NCBI GenBank assembly: GCA_907163375.1
Contig: CAJQUW010007748.1
Coordinates: 1 to 64,000, forward strand
Reading direction: 5' to 3'
DNA: 64,000 nt
Origin: Prostheceraeus crozeri
Taxonomy: Eukaryota > Platyhelminthes > Polycladida > Euryleptidae
The notes beneath the pieces were generated by a model. It was given only the letters and a program-made list of their open reading frames with translations. It was not told where the DNA came from and did no database searches. The position numbers and the translations under genes were made by a program. Shown in pieces: positions 11,717 to 23,012 of the stretch. Position 1 is the stretch's first letter, and the number at the start of each line of letters is the position of its first letter.

Positions 11717-12407
11717 GGAGTTTCTGCAGGGAACGAGGCCGAAAATGAAACTTTCACAGAATGATGTGCACCCCTTGCCTAGTACAAATCGTTGCGTCTG
11801 CCAGGTTCTAGTGAGTTCCTCTTCTTGTCAGACACGATCAAAGAAAAACACATGTAAATCCAATGGGACGCAGATTGCAGTTTTTGGAAAAATGAAATTT
11901 TCTATGTTTTTGCCTATCAAGTGGAGAGCATTAAGTCCAGAGTATCAATTTTTGACATGGACCGTCTTCAGGTCATTTTCTATGGTGCATGTGCTATTAT
12001 CATGCTTCTGTTCGGCAATGCATGTGAGAATGTGGTTCAAACTAGATAAAATTGCTTTAAATGTTAGTGTTTGCCGACATTAAGAGGCTCGCCAAATCTA
12101 CATATGTTTAGCTTCATAGACAAGGGTGCATGAACATGAAAGGAAATGACCTGAAGACATTCCATGCAAAAAATTATGACTCTGAGCTTGGTACTTTCCG
12201 TTCAATCAGAGAAAGCACAGAACATTACATTTTAGCTAAAAACTGCTAATCTGCGTCCCATTAGATTTACGTTTTTCTTTGATCGTATCTGACAAGAAGA
12301 GGAACTCACTAGAACTTGGCAGACGCGCCGATTCGTAGTAGGCAAGGAGTGTAAATCCTTCTGTGAAAGTCTCATTTTCGGCCTCGTTCCCTGCAGAAAC
12401 TCGTCTT
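11717..12407. repeat. Large foldback (arms about 280 bp)
   Basis: The left arm 11717-11995 matches the reverse complement of 12128-12407. Shared blocks in order: GTTTCTGCAGGGAACGAGGC, GTTCTAGTGAGTTCCTCTTC, AATGGGACGCAGATT, GTCTTCAGGTCATTT. The arms differ by scattered substitutions and small indels, and the loop is about 130 bp. No terminal signature or target duplication was recognised. CGGCAGAAT-like motifs lie just outside both arms. Probably an old palindromic non-autonomous DNA transposon; the family is unknown. Confidence 0.75.
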
Positions 12408-13647
12408 GGCTGCCAGACTAGTTCTCCCGGCAGAATAATTAATTCGACTTAATTTTCTGCCGGCAGAATTTTATTTCCTGAACAGGCGATATACAATACA
12501 TGTATATGAGAAATTACTGACTGAACCACACTAGCAATTTTTCTACAAACAGATACAATTCAGCACGAGCAGTCACACAAAATGTTCAATTGGCAATTGG
12601 CGTGAGGAACTTTGGAAACTTTTGCAGAAACCTTTGTGAGAACCCAATTAATCACATGAAATACTTCACATTCAGTGTTTTCCTTTAATAACAAGACTCT
12701 TTGCCTACCTTTCTAGCATACGGCTAAGTTTCTACACGGGCGACTAGCCATCGAAACGTATGCTACAATAGTTTAACCTACAGTTTATTTTCCGCAAAAT
12801 ACAAATTTGAGTATAGTTTTCTCAACTGCAAATATAAGCAGTTGAGAATTTAAATATATTTAAAATCAAGTGAAATGATTTGCTAAAAACCTGCTTCTCA
12901 ATCATACTCCAATGAAATAAAGCAGTTTCTGTTCGGTTTCTTGAACAGTTTCGAATTTTCCTTACGTGCCAATTTTCATAAGCTGTCAGTCAGCTGGAAA
13001 TTTCAAAAATGCTAGCAGTTCATGTGAAATAAAACATCTTCACGCGCTTTATATTTCTTAAAATTCGAAGTTATAGGTCATAGAAATCAGATTGTTTTAC
13101 TGTATTATCTAGTATAGTATCTGATTTCTATGTTATAGGTTATTGACATAAATATTGATTAATTGTATTTAGAAACAATGACTGGTTTGCTAATTTACTA
13201 GCCACCATTTTAGGTATTTGTCATAATTAGCATGACCAGTTGTCATAACTAACTGGCCCACTTTGATCGAGCTTGCTTCAAGGCAACGGCATGCCATGCA
13301 ACGACTGAAAAGAAGGTCAATGAAGGACCAATGAATTCTAAATTCAGCTTCATAAAGCTTTCTAGTTTTTCTGAATTTCGGTACTCACTTTGTGGAAAAA
13401 ATCATCAGGAATGCCTTAAGGACACCATAGAATAGGGAAACCATTGATATGGGGGTGCGAAAACACAACAATTTTGTTGAAATGCTGTAATGGTATGTTT
13501 CATTAAATTTCACTAAATTTGATTGATAGAGTTGCTTTAATTATGGATAGTCGCGTTCACGTGTCATTTGGGCACGAGTGCATGATAGCCTTCTGAAGAC
13601 GTGTAGAAAGGGTTCTGTCAAGAGGTTTATTGTGACATAAAGTTGAG
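12408..13647. other. No gene recognised; one short hairpin
   Basis: Presumed upstream flank or intron of the SLC39A13 gene. The only structure seen is an inverted repeat at 13078-13132 (CATAGAAATCAGAT with ATCTGATTTCTATG, loop about 27 bp). The first exon of the gene with its signal peptide was not found. Confidence 0.45.
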
Positions 13648-13779
13648 GAATGTTCCCATTCGAGGGCTTGCTATTGAATTGGTCATTGACTTTGCTATCA
13701 GCATCTGTAGTGGGCATAACTGGTGTGATTCCAGCTCTTCTCATCCCTCATGATGCAACTCGCTATTTAGCTACTAAAG
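13648..13779 (+). CDS. SLC39A13: SLC39A13 (ZIP13) exon: first transmembrane segment
   Basis: Encodes LLNWSLTLLSASVVGITGVI followed by PALLIPHDATRYLATK. This lines up with the first membrane helix of ZIP13 (human LDTWICSLLGSLMVGLSGVF then PLLVIP). The 3' border is AAAG|GTGAGG, leaving phase 1. The start is less sure: an in-frame TGA at 13644-13646 forces the exon to begin at or after 13647, and the AG at 13646-13647 is the nearest acceptor but has a poor pyrimidine tract. The ATG at 13650 could also be the initiator of a short-N-terminus form. ZIP13 moves zinc out of the Golgi or early secretory pathway into the cytosol. Confidence 0.82.
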
Positions 13780-14964
13780 GTGAGGCAGTCTTAAGCTCTT
13801 CTGCGTTCGAAATATTCACCGTTTGGGAATCATCAATAATTTGTGTTAAAGCGACTGCTTATATTTGTCATAATTGAATGAAACAGTTACTGCCAATCAT
13901 TTCCAGTTTAATTTCGAAAGAAATGCAAAATGCGGGAAGGTTGTCGCTTTAGTCTTAGATTCACCAAATATATCAGTTGAACAATGAATAGAGTTATGGC
14001 AAAAGTTCTAAACTGAAGGCGACTCCGCTTAAACGAATTTAGCGATGTCGTTGCCAGAAAAAAGAATCATTAAAAGAACTCCTATTCTGACTCGCTTTCC
14101 ACTTGTCGTCAAGTTATCTAAAAACTGTGTCCTTGCATGGACTTCCATCAATGGTAGTCGCATATCATTTAAGCTGCCTCCGTGATGCAAGGAAACTCGG
14201 CGAGGTTAGCTATCAATTGGACACAGTTACATGTGGGATGTTGTTGTTTTAGGATGGTACAAAGAAATTGCGTTAGATAGACTACATTTGCGCGAGTGCA
14301 TGCATGTGTACGCCATTTGGTTCGTGTATGGCTTATTTAATGACTTTTATAAAATGAAACATGATTTCACCGCGAAATGCATATACTAAGTCAACCGGAA
14401 AAAATCACAACCTCTTATGTTAAAGTGACAATACATTTCCAAGTTAGCCAACATCGTGACTGGAAGACTCATCGTTGATTGATTCGCAACTTGCTTTCAG
14501 ACGTCACATTTGCATGATTATGGCCATCGATTGTAGAACGAAAGGTCTTCCTGAATATTGCCCGTTTTTAATTCAACATAGAATTAGGACCATATAAGGC
14601 AGAAAATCAAAAGATGGCAAAATTTGATTTAGATTACTTTGTGAACTAGCGGCTCCAGCTTATTAGCCGTCATCATTGTAGAACACACACACACTATCGT
14701 GAAGAATCAATGACTCAAGATTTCCTCCTTATCTGCATGCATGGCTGACGGTTGCACGGTAAAGCTTGTCCGACTTTCATCGATGCATTTTCCGTGTTGT
14801 GTTGGATTTAATGTCACTCTTGGTAAATTTAGATTCCTGTTCATCGCCGCCCTGTCGTCATTCTCATTCTTTTCTCGAATTTCCTCGTGCTCTTCTCTCG
14901 TTCACATATTTCCGCAATTTCCTTCTGTCGCTGTCCTCGTCAGATTCATTCACTTCATGTTCTT
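13780..14964. other. Intron DNA, no element recognised
   Basis: 5' part of the intron after the first visible SLC39A13 exon. It contains a short CA repeat near 14685-14695. No coding frame is convincing. Confidence 0.45.
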
Positions 14965-16260
14965 AAACAATCTTATCACCAATAGAGATAAATCTAGTGC
15001 TATGATCATCTCTAGACGGTGATGTGGTCTACCACAGACCATCTCTGTCAAGCGAGTATCGGAATGTAAAGTTCATCGGTGTCTATCTACTGGCTGGACT
15101 CTGTCCTTCTTTCAAATGCCTGAGGTATATTTCAGTCAATAGTGACTATTTTTTTTGATAGATGCTAATCTTTCCCTATTATAGATATAACTTTTGAGGC
15201 TGTGCATCTTAAATGTACAGGACCGCGCTTGGTCGGGTTTGAGCGTCCAGGATGAAGCGGTCGAAACGCGATCGTCCTGACCAAGTTCCTGTTGATGACC
15301 TCATTAAAAATAGTCAAATAATTTGTATGCATATTTTGTAGAATTTTATTTCACGTTTTAGCTTAAGGAACTAACATTAATTCTCTTACACACCTGGTAG
15401 ATTTTAGATAGCGTAATCCCGCTGTGTTAGCTAGATCTGGTATTTTGATTGGAAACAGACCTGTCCTCTTATCATCTGAATGGGCAGACTGTTAAAGGAT
15501 CTTTTCAATATATAAGTGATAAACATAATTTTGAACAGAACGACTTACTCGCCAATTCACTACACATGAGAAGAGGAGAAGCGTTGTTTGTCCTTCTATT
15601 AAGCATTTTTTAGATTTTTTAGACATTTTAGGATATAAAAAATTTCTTTTAAATCATATTTTGTACCTATTGAAAATAAACTAGTCATTAGCTTGTTTTG
15701 TTTTTTTTAAGTTTGTTACCTTGACGCACTTTGCTACGTTGAAATGAATGATCAACTTACCTGGAACTCACACGTGAAATACGTGTGCTGTGAAGCAACC
15801 CAACAGTTTCATGTGCAAAGACGTCTTGAGGCATTTCTATCGAAAGAAGAACATGTGTGCATCCACTTGGTCCGTTCCGTCCTGGAATGCGTGTGCTATG
15901 TCTTTATTGACATCAACAAATCGTTATCACTCAAGCTACAGACAGTCGATAATTGTGCACGCCATCTGATTTGCAGTCTCCTTATATGGCAGTGACAATA
16001 TCCTTGGTAGCTCATGTGGTGCCCCTTTGATGCTCTTTGACCGAAGGCATCATATAAGCTCACGGCTTTTCTATAGAATAAAGCGTCTTCAAAGTCACAA
16101 CCTCCACAAACTTACTCCAAGGATGTCGAGAAATGGGAATCGATTTCTCATGACTCTATTACGAACTGACCTGAGATCCAAATCCTTCTTCCATTGTATG
16201 ACCCAATGCGTCAGTCGAAGAGGTTGTAATGAGCTTATCAGTAGTCGTACTACACCATAA
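14965..16260 (+). mobile_element. CR1/Jockey-like LINE remnant, interrupted
   Basis: Two pieces of one reverse transcriptase. Around 14970-15100, broken frames read LITNRDKSSAMIIS and SSEYRNVKFIGVYL, the region just after the RT palm. From about 15744 comes LTWNSHVKYVCCEATQQFHV and LVRSVLECVCYVF, then RRHHISSRLFYRIKRLQSHN and a terminal RNGNRFL..LLRTDLRSKSF. That is the usual order of a LINE C-terminus (LTWN.HV, VRPVLEYA, RRD.L...LHH). About 630 bp of unrelated AT-rich DNA (15105-15735) separates the pieces, probably a later insertion. Many frame breaks; old. Confidence 0.72.
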
Positions 16261-16984
16261 TAACATGCATGCATGCACCAATCAATTTTTATCTTTCATG
16301 GTTTTGATATTTGCCTCAATTTCATCTATCTACTGCTTGCTTCCCATCCTCATGACAATATCTTGTACCTGCTTTGTGAGCAATTGATTTAACTACGATT
16401 TCCATTCTGAAGAATATAAACAATTATAAAGATGCAGATGAATCGTCATCCGAACTTCATAATTTCCTGATTGCATAATTAAATCATTCAAATATCTGTC
16501 TCCGAGTTCGGGTCGAAGGTTTGAGCTTGCTGACACGAATGTAAATTGCGGGTTCGTGTCTGCGTTCCATACACAAACCACTGTTAAGTGGATGTGCTTC
16601 GAAATCCGGTAACTGACCAGCTATTACCAGTGAAAGCATTAATCCTAAACTTAGGCCGAGACCCCGAAAAGACAACGCCACACAGCAAAAAATGCTGTTC
16701 TCCACAAGATGGGAATTTTGCCAGTCATAACAATGATAGCGCTGTCTTAGGCACTAATGAGGAAAGCGTTATTACCGTCTCACTTGCACTCAGTATGACT
16801 TGACTGTAGCGACCACATGACAGGATTCTCTAAGTCGTACTCAATAGATGAAGTTCAATGTCACTCTGTCCTAGTCTAGACGTTGTCTATGTGTTCTCTG
16901 GGTGGGAAATAGATGAATTTATATTGGAGTCAACAGCAAAATAGTGAATTGAACTACTCTTCAAACACAAGAGAGAGTTGGTGA
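16261..16984. other. Intron DNA, no element recognised
   Basis: Between two LINE remnants. No supportable frames; parts may be unrecognised 5' sequence of LINE-A. Confidence 0.4.
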
Positions 16985-17242
16985 AACAATGCATCACTGA
17001 GGGACACCGGCATAGACTGCCCGGATGACATCCCTGATGAGCTCTAAAGTACGACGGGATGGCTCAGAGATTGCTTGCACTAATTACTTGTAGGCATGTT
17101 GATACAAGAACACGTACCCGGTGACATAAAGAAAGCGAGGATTGTTCCTATCTACAAAAATGAGACAAAGCACAATGTAAAACTATCGAAGCATCTCCTT
17201 ACTGTCGACGGCTGGCAAAGATCTTGCTCGCGTCTGCCTCAG

Positions 17243-20200
17243 GTAAGTAAGTAAGTAATCGTTTATTGTTCCACTACAATGATTCGGTGGACACTTACAA
17301 TAGAACAGTAACAGTAACATCGATGTCAAAATACATTAATACACAGAATGAGAAGCCAATGGTTAATGAGGTGCATAAAAAGGAAGGACAAGAAAGCTTA
17401 TTTACAAAATCTGATAAAAGATCTGCTGAAGCGTACTGTTCTAGCGAGAGGTGGACACAAGACCGAGCAACTGCGTGAAGACATCTCCCTCACTGGGCGG
17501 ATCAAAAACAAATCTCTGAGGGGGTGGGATGGATCTGAACTTATAGTGTCAAATAATTTCTCACAGGTACAGTTCGCAGATTGAATAAGCGAAGAGTTCA
17601 CAGAATGGGACAGTCCAATAATGCGATATACGCGACGCTCAATACGCAATAGGTCATTCAACAAGTACTGGGGTGCATTGCAGAAGCATGCATAGGCATA
17701 CGTCATGATGGAACGTATAAAAGCCTTGTAACATTTCATCATTAATGCTGCAGAACAGCCAGCACGACGCAGATTGCGAATAATAAAAATGCGCTGTGAA
17801 GCCTTCCTCACAATGTATTGAAAGTGCAAAGTCCACTTCAGGTCATCAGAAAAAATAACACCAAGGTAAGAAAAAGAATTGACTTTCCTAACAATCGTGT
17901 CACCGAGACGAACTGAGTTTGTTACCAAAGACGATTTAGTTATGATATCCGTAACAAAACATTTTGAAAAGTTTATTTCCAGAGAAATAGAATTAGCCCA
18001 GTTGATAATGTTGTCACACTCTAGCTGCAAATCATCATCACCAGAATTTCTGAGAAAATGGAGTAATAGAATATCATCAGCATATTGTATGACAGATGAA
18101 TTCGAGCACACCGGGGTTAGACTGTCAGTGGACAAGGCAAATAATACGGGTCCAATGACGCTTCCTTGGGGAACGCCACTGGGAAGAGACATCCAGTTAG
18201 AGCATTCGCCATTAATGGTTATACGCTGACGGCGTTCTTTCAAAAAATCAACAATCCAATTTACAACAAACGATGGGACGGGAAAAGTTTTACATGCACG
18301 AATGATGACATCATGATTAAGTCTATCAAAATGCCTTGGACATGTCCACTGATAATAGCCTTACTGCGCCTGATGAGGGATCAAGATGTCTCAAAATTTC
18401 ATGCTGAACTGAGACTAGAGCACAAGACGTACCCGAGCCCGAGCGAGGAATGAAGGCGAATTGAGACTTACTGACCGAGTCCCTGATGAAGGGGATAATC
18501 AGGTTCTTGGATACCAGACGCTCAAACACTTTCGACATCGTAGACAGAATGGATATTGGACGAAAGTCAGCAAGTGAATTAGGCTTGTTGCACTTTGGAA
18601 CGGGATAAACGTTTGCTTCCTTGAATGCAATTGGAATCACTCCAATTTGGAGAGACCAGTTGAAAATCATTGTAATAACCGGAGCTAAAAATGCTGAAAA
18701 GTCTCGGAAGATCCAAGATGGAATACCATCAGGACCGCAGGAGCACTTTGAGATTCGAGCTAATTCCGCTTCGACTTCCGAACAGGTGAACAAGATAGGA
18801 TCACAAACACTCGAATCAGCAACGTAGTCAAACGATGAGGATGCGTCGTAGGTTGAGGAGAAATACGAGCAGAATTCATCAACAGAGAACATATCGGAAT
18901 TGGCATGCTTGGTGAAGCGAGATACGGTTTTCACTGAGCTCCAGAGTCTTCTCATATTACCAGACTCGACTGCTTCACTCAAGTATGACTCTCGTAGAAA
19001 TTTGCTGTGAGTGGAAACTTCATCCTTTAAGCGATAGTATTTTTCCCATTGGCGCTTGTGAAAAGCGCGATCACGATCATCTATAAGACGCTTCAACGAA
19101 GGCTTGCACCATACAGGATCATTTGAACGAATCCTTATCGTTTTCTCTGGGAAGCAATAATCAAATAGCTCAAACAGAGACTTATGGAGCAAGTTTGTCG
19201 TATCATTAATTGTGGGGCACGATGCAACAAGGGCTAGCCAATTAGTTGAAGTCAGATACGTGGCAAACAAAGCAAAGTTGGCCTTTGTATATTTGCGAAT
19301 TTTCTTCTTAGTGACTATAGAAGGGACATGAGTTGACGAAAACCACTTAACCACGTTGTGATCAGAGCTACCCAACGGAGGTAGACATAAGGCAGCTTGA
19401 TTTTCACTAAAGTTCACAAACAGCTGGTCCAGAGTATGATTGCCTCTAGTTGGGAAGGTTACGATTGGAGTCAGAGAAATCAAATCACTTATCAAATCAT
19501 AATGTCCTCTCAAGTCGTTAAAATCGCCCGTAACTACCATGCGAATGTCTTCACCGTAGGTAACATGAAAATGATCAGCGATTTCAGTAAGGGGAGTAAT
19601 CGCTTCTTGGTGGGCTGAGGCATTATTCCAATAAGGATGATAGATGCAAATCAATGAAAGATTCATTTCTTTGATATATAGGCACAATAATTCAGTAGCT
19701 GAATTGGTGGGTGTTATAATGGAATGAATGTCCAGGACTGTAACCGAGTAGCTTGAACGAATGTAGCATGCTACTCCACCACCTACACCATTAGGACGAT
19801 CACAGCGAAAGAGATTATAGTTGCATAGGGAGACGGAATTATCAGGGATCGCATCATTGAACCAAGATTCAGTTATTACACAAGCGTCTGGTAGATGCTG
19901 ATCAACCATCACAGTGAAGTCTTCAAATTTATTGAACAGAGACCGGGAATTCATCACCAGCAAATTTGGTTGACGATTTAAACGATGAGGGGATCGCTTG
20001 ACAATCGGACGACATTTCACAAGGAAACGATGATCGGATACTCTTCCACAAACACGGGAATTCCGCCCCTCGGCATGGAAAATCCCGTCCCCATGGTGAT
20101 GACGCCGATGAGTGATACGAACTGGGATTTGCTCACTTTGCTGCACATCATCGATGGTCGCCGACGGGAGATTACATGGAGTTCGGCACGGAGGGAAATC

Positions 20201-20735
20201 CTGTCTTGTGGGAGAATGACATGACGTCACAACCTTGGTCACAGGCACTGGCAGATGCTTAGGTATGAGGCGCCCAGCTGGTCGATGGATAGCAGGCGAG
20301 AGCTGCACATGGCAATGGGGAACATCATTGGGAAAATGCTGAAGAGAACGCTGAGAGTCGCGCAGCGGGACAGAGTAGCACAAAGGTTGGCGAGAGCGAG
20401 AAGGCGTGGCCTTGGGGAGAAGGCGGAGGAACCACAGCCGTCTTTTGATAAAGCAGGGGAGATGAGAGGCGCGCGGACGAAGCTGTTGTAATTGAGTGCG
20501 AGAATACGCGATGCGAGGGGAACACATGTGCGCAGTTGTTAAGGTGATGAAGTGATCATAGACCACAGGAGTATACGACGGGATCTAGTATAAGCAGTCC
20601 CGAAATAAAGCTATTGACTAATGGACCATGAGCATGCAAAGTAAACGATGAGAAGATTTATCAGTCGTGTATAGGGAAGCAAAATACAGTAGCTGCAGAG
20701 CGCATAGTGCGAGACGGCTGCAGAGACGACCACCT
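17243..20735 (-). mobile_element. LINE-B (CR1/L2-like), nearly full length, inserted in LINE-A
   Basis: Minus-strand LINE of about 3.5 kb lying exactly where LINE-A is interrupted. The 3' end is AACAATAAACGATTACTTAC followed by a short (TTAC)n tail, typical of LINEs ending in a microsatellite. Upstream of the coding region is about 170 bp of 5' leader. A clear target duplication was not resolved; CCTC occurs at both junctions. LINE-B is much better preserved than its host LINE-A, so it arrived later. Confidence 0.88.
17398..20566 (-). pseudogene. LINE-B endonuclease/reverse transcriptase, one frameshift
   Basis: The single long frame 20566-18326 (746 aa) has a Pro/Arg/His-rich N-terminus of about 200 residues. 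An exonuclease-endonuclease-phosphatase domain follows: LVMNSRSLFNKFEDF, ITESWFND, VTGDFND, TLDQLFVN, GSSDHNVV. The RT begins ADFRPISILSTMSKVFERLV and reaches LLSVDMSKAF. An extra T in the TTTT run at 18328-18331 (AAAA on plus) shifts the frame. The next frame (18243-17398) continues without a gap: LPSGVPQGSVIGPVLFAL, IQYADDILLL (catalytic YADD), SYLGVIFSDDLKWTLHF. Apart from that one base all domains are present, so this copy is young. Confidence 0.9.
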
Positions 20736-20745
20736 CGCCCAAGCG

Positions 20746-22040
20746 CTAGGACAATTGTGATTCGTGGTTAAGGAAATCTTGCCGGAGAGTCAGTGTGATT
20801 TCAGGCCTTTGCGTAGCACTACTGATATGATCCCCAACCTCCGGCAGCTTCGAGAAAAACCCAGGGAACAGTGAAATCCTCTGTACTTTGCCTTCTTTGA
20901 TCTTACTAAAGCGTTTTATTCTATCCACCGACCATTGCTATGGCAAATCCTGAGAAAGGATGGCTGTCCCGACTCTCTCGTATCCGAGCGCTCCATGAAG
21001 GTATGACGGCAACATTCTTCCGCGTGAACAGCGAAACGAAGGCCTTCCCTGTCAACACCGGCGTGAAGCAGGTGTCCGTTTTTGCCCCAGCATTGTTCTC
21101 AATCTTCATGGCAGCTATGCTCCAGCTCATGGAGAAAGATCTACCCACCGGGGTGGAGATTACCTACCGCTTTGACGGAAGCTTGTTTAACTTCGGCTGC
21201 ACAAACACCAGGACCCTAGTGCGTCACAGGCAGTCGTCGAGCTGCAGCATGCGGATGATGCCTTGCTTTTTGCCAGTACTGAGGAAGAGCTACAAAAGAT
21301 TGCCAACATTATCAGCTCCGCATACAACAAGCTTGGACTAACCCTGAATATTGCCAAATCCGACGTCCTCTACTCAACCTTTCCAATCACCATCACCACG
21401 GCATCATTCAACACCATTTGACACCATCCAACATCGTGGTGAATAGTCCACGGCTAGTGAAGTCGATAAATTCAATTCAACAAGTCCTTGATCAGTCAAG
21501 TAACCGCAACCACCATGATTGACGAAGAAATCACCAATCGCATCAGCATGGTAGCCGCAGCCTTCCGGAAACTTAAGACACTTGTCATCATCAACCATGA
21601 CCTGACTTCCTCAACGAAAGTTCTTGTGTACAAAGTCATAATTATTCCGACATTGCTGTACAGCAGTGAAGCGTGGACGGTTAATCGGCGGCATATAAAA
21701 CTGCTTGAACGATGCAAGCAACGGTGTTTGCGAGCGATCCTTTGCGTTAGGTGACAGAGCCGGAGAACCAACGCCAGCGTTTTGTAAGAATGCAACACTA
21801 ATAGCATAAAGACCGATATTGTCAAGCACTGGTTGCGATGGGCAGGCCACGTGACCAGAATGGCAGAATCCAGAAACCGAAGCAAGTGTTCTACTCAGAA
21901 AGGAAGCCGCACAGTGGGAAGGCCTATGAAGCCTTTCAAGGATGTCTTGAAGGAGACATTGATGAGCTGTGGGATTGACTCCGACAAGTGGGAGGACCTC
22001 GCGCAGGATGGTACGGCCTGGCGACAGACCGTCCATCAAT
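20746..22040 (+). pseudogene. LINE-A reverse transcriptase, 3' half
   Basis: Covers the RT palm (DLTKAFYSIHRPLLWQIL), the conserved GVKQ block, the ADD active site near 21255-21280, the thumb region (ITNRISMVAAAFRKLKTL, LLYSSEAWTVNRRH), and the C-terminal LRWAGHVTRM and GRP...FKDVLKE. After 22040 a basic tail (FEKNRLEEEAAARQRRKDA) continues to about 22105. At least four frame changes separate these blocks. Confidence 0.75.
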
Positions 22041-22190
22041 GAGCGGCAGACTTCGAGAAGAACCGGCTGGAGGAGGAAGCCGCCGCGCGACAACGGAGGA
22101 AAGATGCGGTAGTGACACCCAACGTCGCAGGAACAGAAGGCCGGTGCGCTTGTGATGTATGCCGTTGTGTGTGCCATTAATAATTAATTA

Positions 22191-22698
22191 ATAAATTGCC
22201 GAATTTGTCTGTCAATCCCGATCAAGTTGGGTTGGAATGAGAGATGAATGCTATAAAAGTTTATTGAAGTAAACGCAATCATGACGTACCGTTAGATAAA
22301 AGAAACAAAATCCATGATAGCGATCATTTTCATCTGCTGCGTGATTATTCAAGATTAAAGATCGAATAAAAAGGAGCATGATGATGTGTCGGGATCGGAT
22401 GGAGAGATAAAATCGTCTGACTTCTCGGTCAGATGATTGATCAAAACATGACAGCACAGTTTTGAACAGCAGATGAAGAGCTAGCATATGACTTATTGTT
22501 TACATTGATTAGTAGTGATTATGAAGGGCTATGTGGGTTGTCCTGGCCCTCTTAAAATGTTTCTTAGTTATAGAATCACATTTCATCACAAAGCTTATTA
22601 ATTAGGACTATCGTGGTTTGTGATCTAATATCCAACTGATTTTAGAGCGGAGTTCAGTTAAATGAATAAAATGTTTAATCTTAAATTAAGCTTTTATT
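22191..22698. other. Intron DNA, no element recognised
   Basis: AT-rich DNA between LINE-A and the TTAA palindrome. No coding frame or RNA gene is supported. Confidence 0.45.
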
Positions 22699-22734
22699 TT
22701 AAGGGGGGAAATTGAAGTAATGTTGTTATTTTTT

Positions 22735-22785
22735 TATAAGCCAATATATTTCTACGACTAAGCGTCGTTATCATCAGGGCTCATA
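22735..22785 (-). ncRNA. Hammerhead ribozyme (type I, minimal), apparently complete
   Basis: On the minus strand: stem I strand TATGAGCC (22785-22778), core CTGATGA (22777-22771), stem II ACGAC-GCTTA-GTCGT with an extra U-A closing, then GAAA (22752-22749). A very short stem III is formed by AUAUAU, then U (22743) as the H17 base, then the stem I partner GGCTTATA (22742-22735). Stem I gives 8 pairs with one G-U. All invariant core positions are present. Predicted self-cleavage is between 22743 and 22742. The self-complementary AUAUAU loop is the kind that lets minimal hammerheads of Penelope-like elements act as dimers. Confidence 0.8.
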
Positions 22786-22815
22786 TTATAAAAAGTAATA
22801 GTATCCTTTTTATGA

Positions 22816-22865
22816 TATGTGCCCAGATGATAACGACTCTTAGTCGTAGAAATATATGGCTTATA
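22816..22865 (+). ncRNA. Hammerhead ribozyme-like motif, decayed partner
   Basis: Mirror copy in the right arm: TATGTGCC, then CAGATGA where the core should be CTGATGA, stem II ACGAC-TCTTA-GTCGT, GAAA, UAUAU and GGCTTATA. The core U-to-A change, a mismatch in stem I and one missing U at the cleavage site predict no activity. Confidence 0.65.
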
Positions 22866-23012
22866 AAAAAATAACAACATTACTTCAATTTCCCACCTTA
22901 AGATATGAATTCTAATAAAGGCCCTTTTGCCACTTACATTAATCAATCAATGGTATATGACTTCCCACACTTCCATGTGTAGATTATTTTCCATGGTGTT
23001 TCATTTCAACAG

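Larger units (their letters stand above)
16985..22190 (+). mobile_element. LINE-A, non-LTR retrotransposon split by LINE-B
   Basis: The left piece (about 16985-17232) reads EHVPGDIKKARIVPIYKN and LSKHLLTVDGW, the start of the RT palm. The right piece (about 20736-22190) resumes at KEILPESQC and PLYFAFFDLTKAFYSIHRPL, then FPVNTGVKQVSVFAPALFSI, then the active-site region LQHADDALLFASTEEEL in another frame. It ends with LRWAGHVTRMAE, GRPMKPFKDVLKETLMSCGI and WEDLAQDGTAWRQTV. This order and the closing GRP..R.KD..K block identify a widespread animal LINE group with an AP endonuclease; I do not assign the clade. The endonuclease is not visible. Several frameshifts and stops are present. Confidence 0.82.
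22703..22897. mobile_element. TTAA-flanked palindromic MITE carrying two hammerhead motifs
   Basis: Arms of about 90 bp form an inverted repeat: GGGGGGAAATTGAAGTAATG at the left and GGTGGGAAATTGAAGTAATG read inward from the right. TTAA sits directly outside both ends (22699-22702 and 22898-22901), as for piggyBac- or Kolobok-type insertions. Each arm contains one hammerhead ribozyme-like sequence, pointing outward. No protein is encoded. The palindrome lies in an SLC39A13 intron about 115 bp before an exon. It may be a TTAA-type MITE that captured a ribozyme, or two inverted fragments of a ribozyme-bearing retroelement; the sequence alone does not decide. Confidence 0.8.

Noticed and set aside
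13370-13412. CTGATGA followed by GAAA on the minus strand
   Set aside because: No stable stem II and no pairing arms; chance occurrence.
14741-15022. 93-codon plus-strand frame
   Set aside because: A low-complexity Ser/Phe-rich translation; only its last part overlaps the LINE remnant, in a different context.
22251-22487. 78-codon minus-strand frame
   Set aside because: No motif, ordinary composition for AT-rich intron DNA, no splice context.
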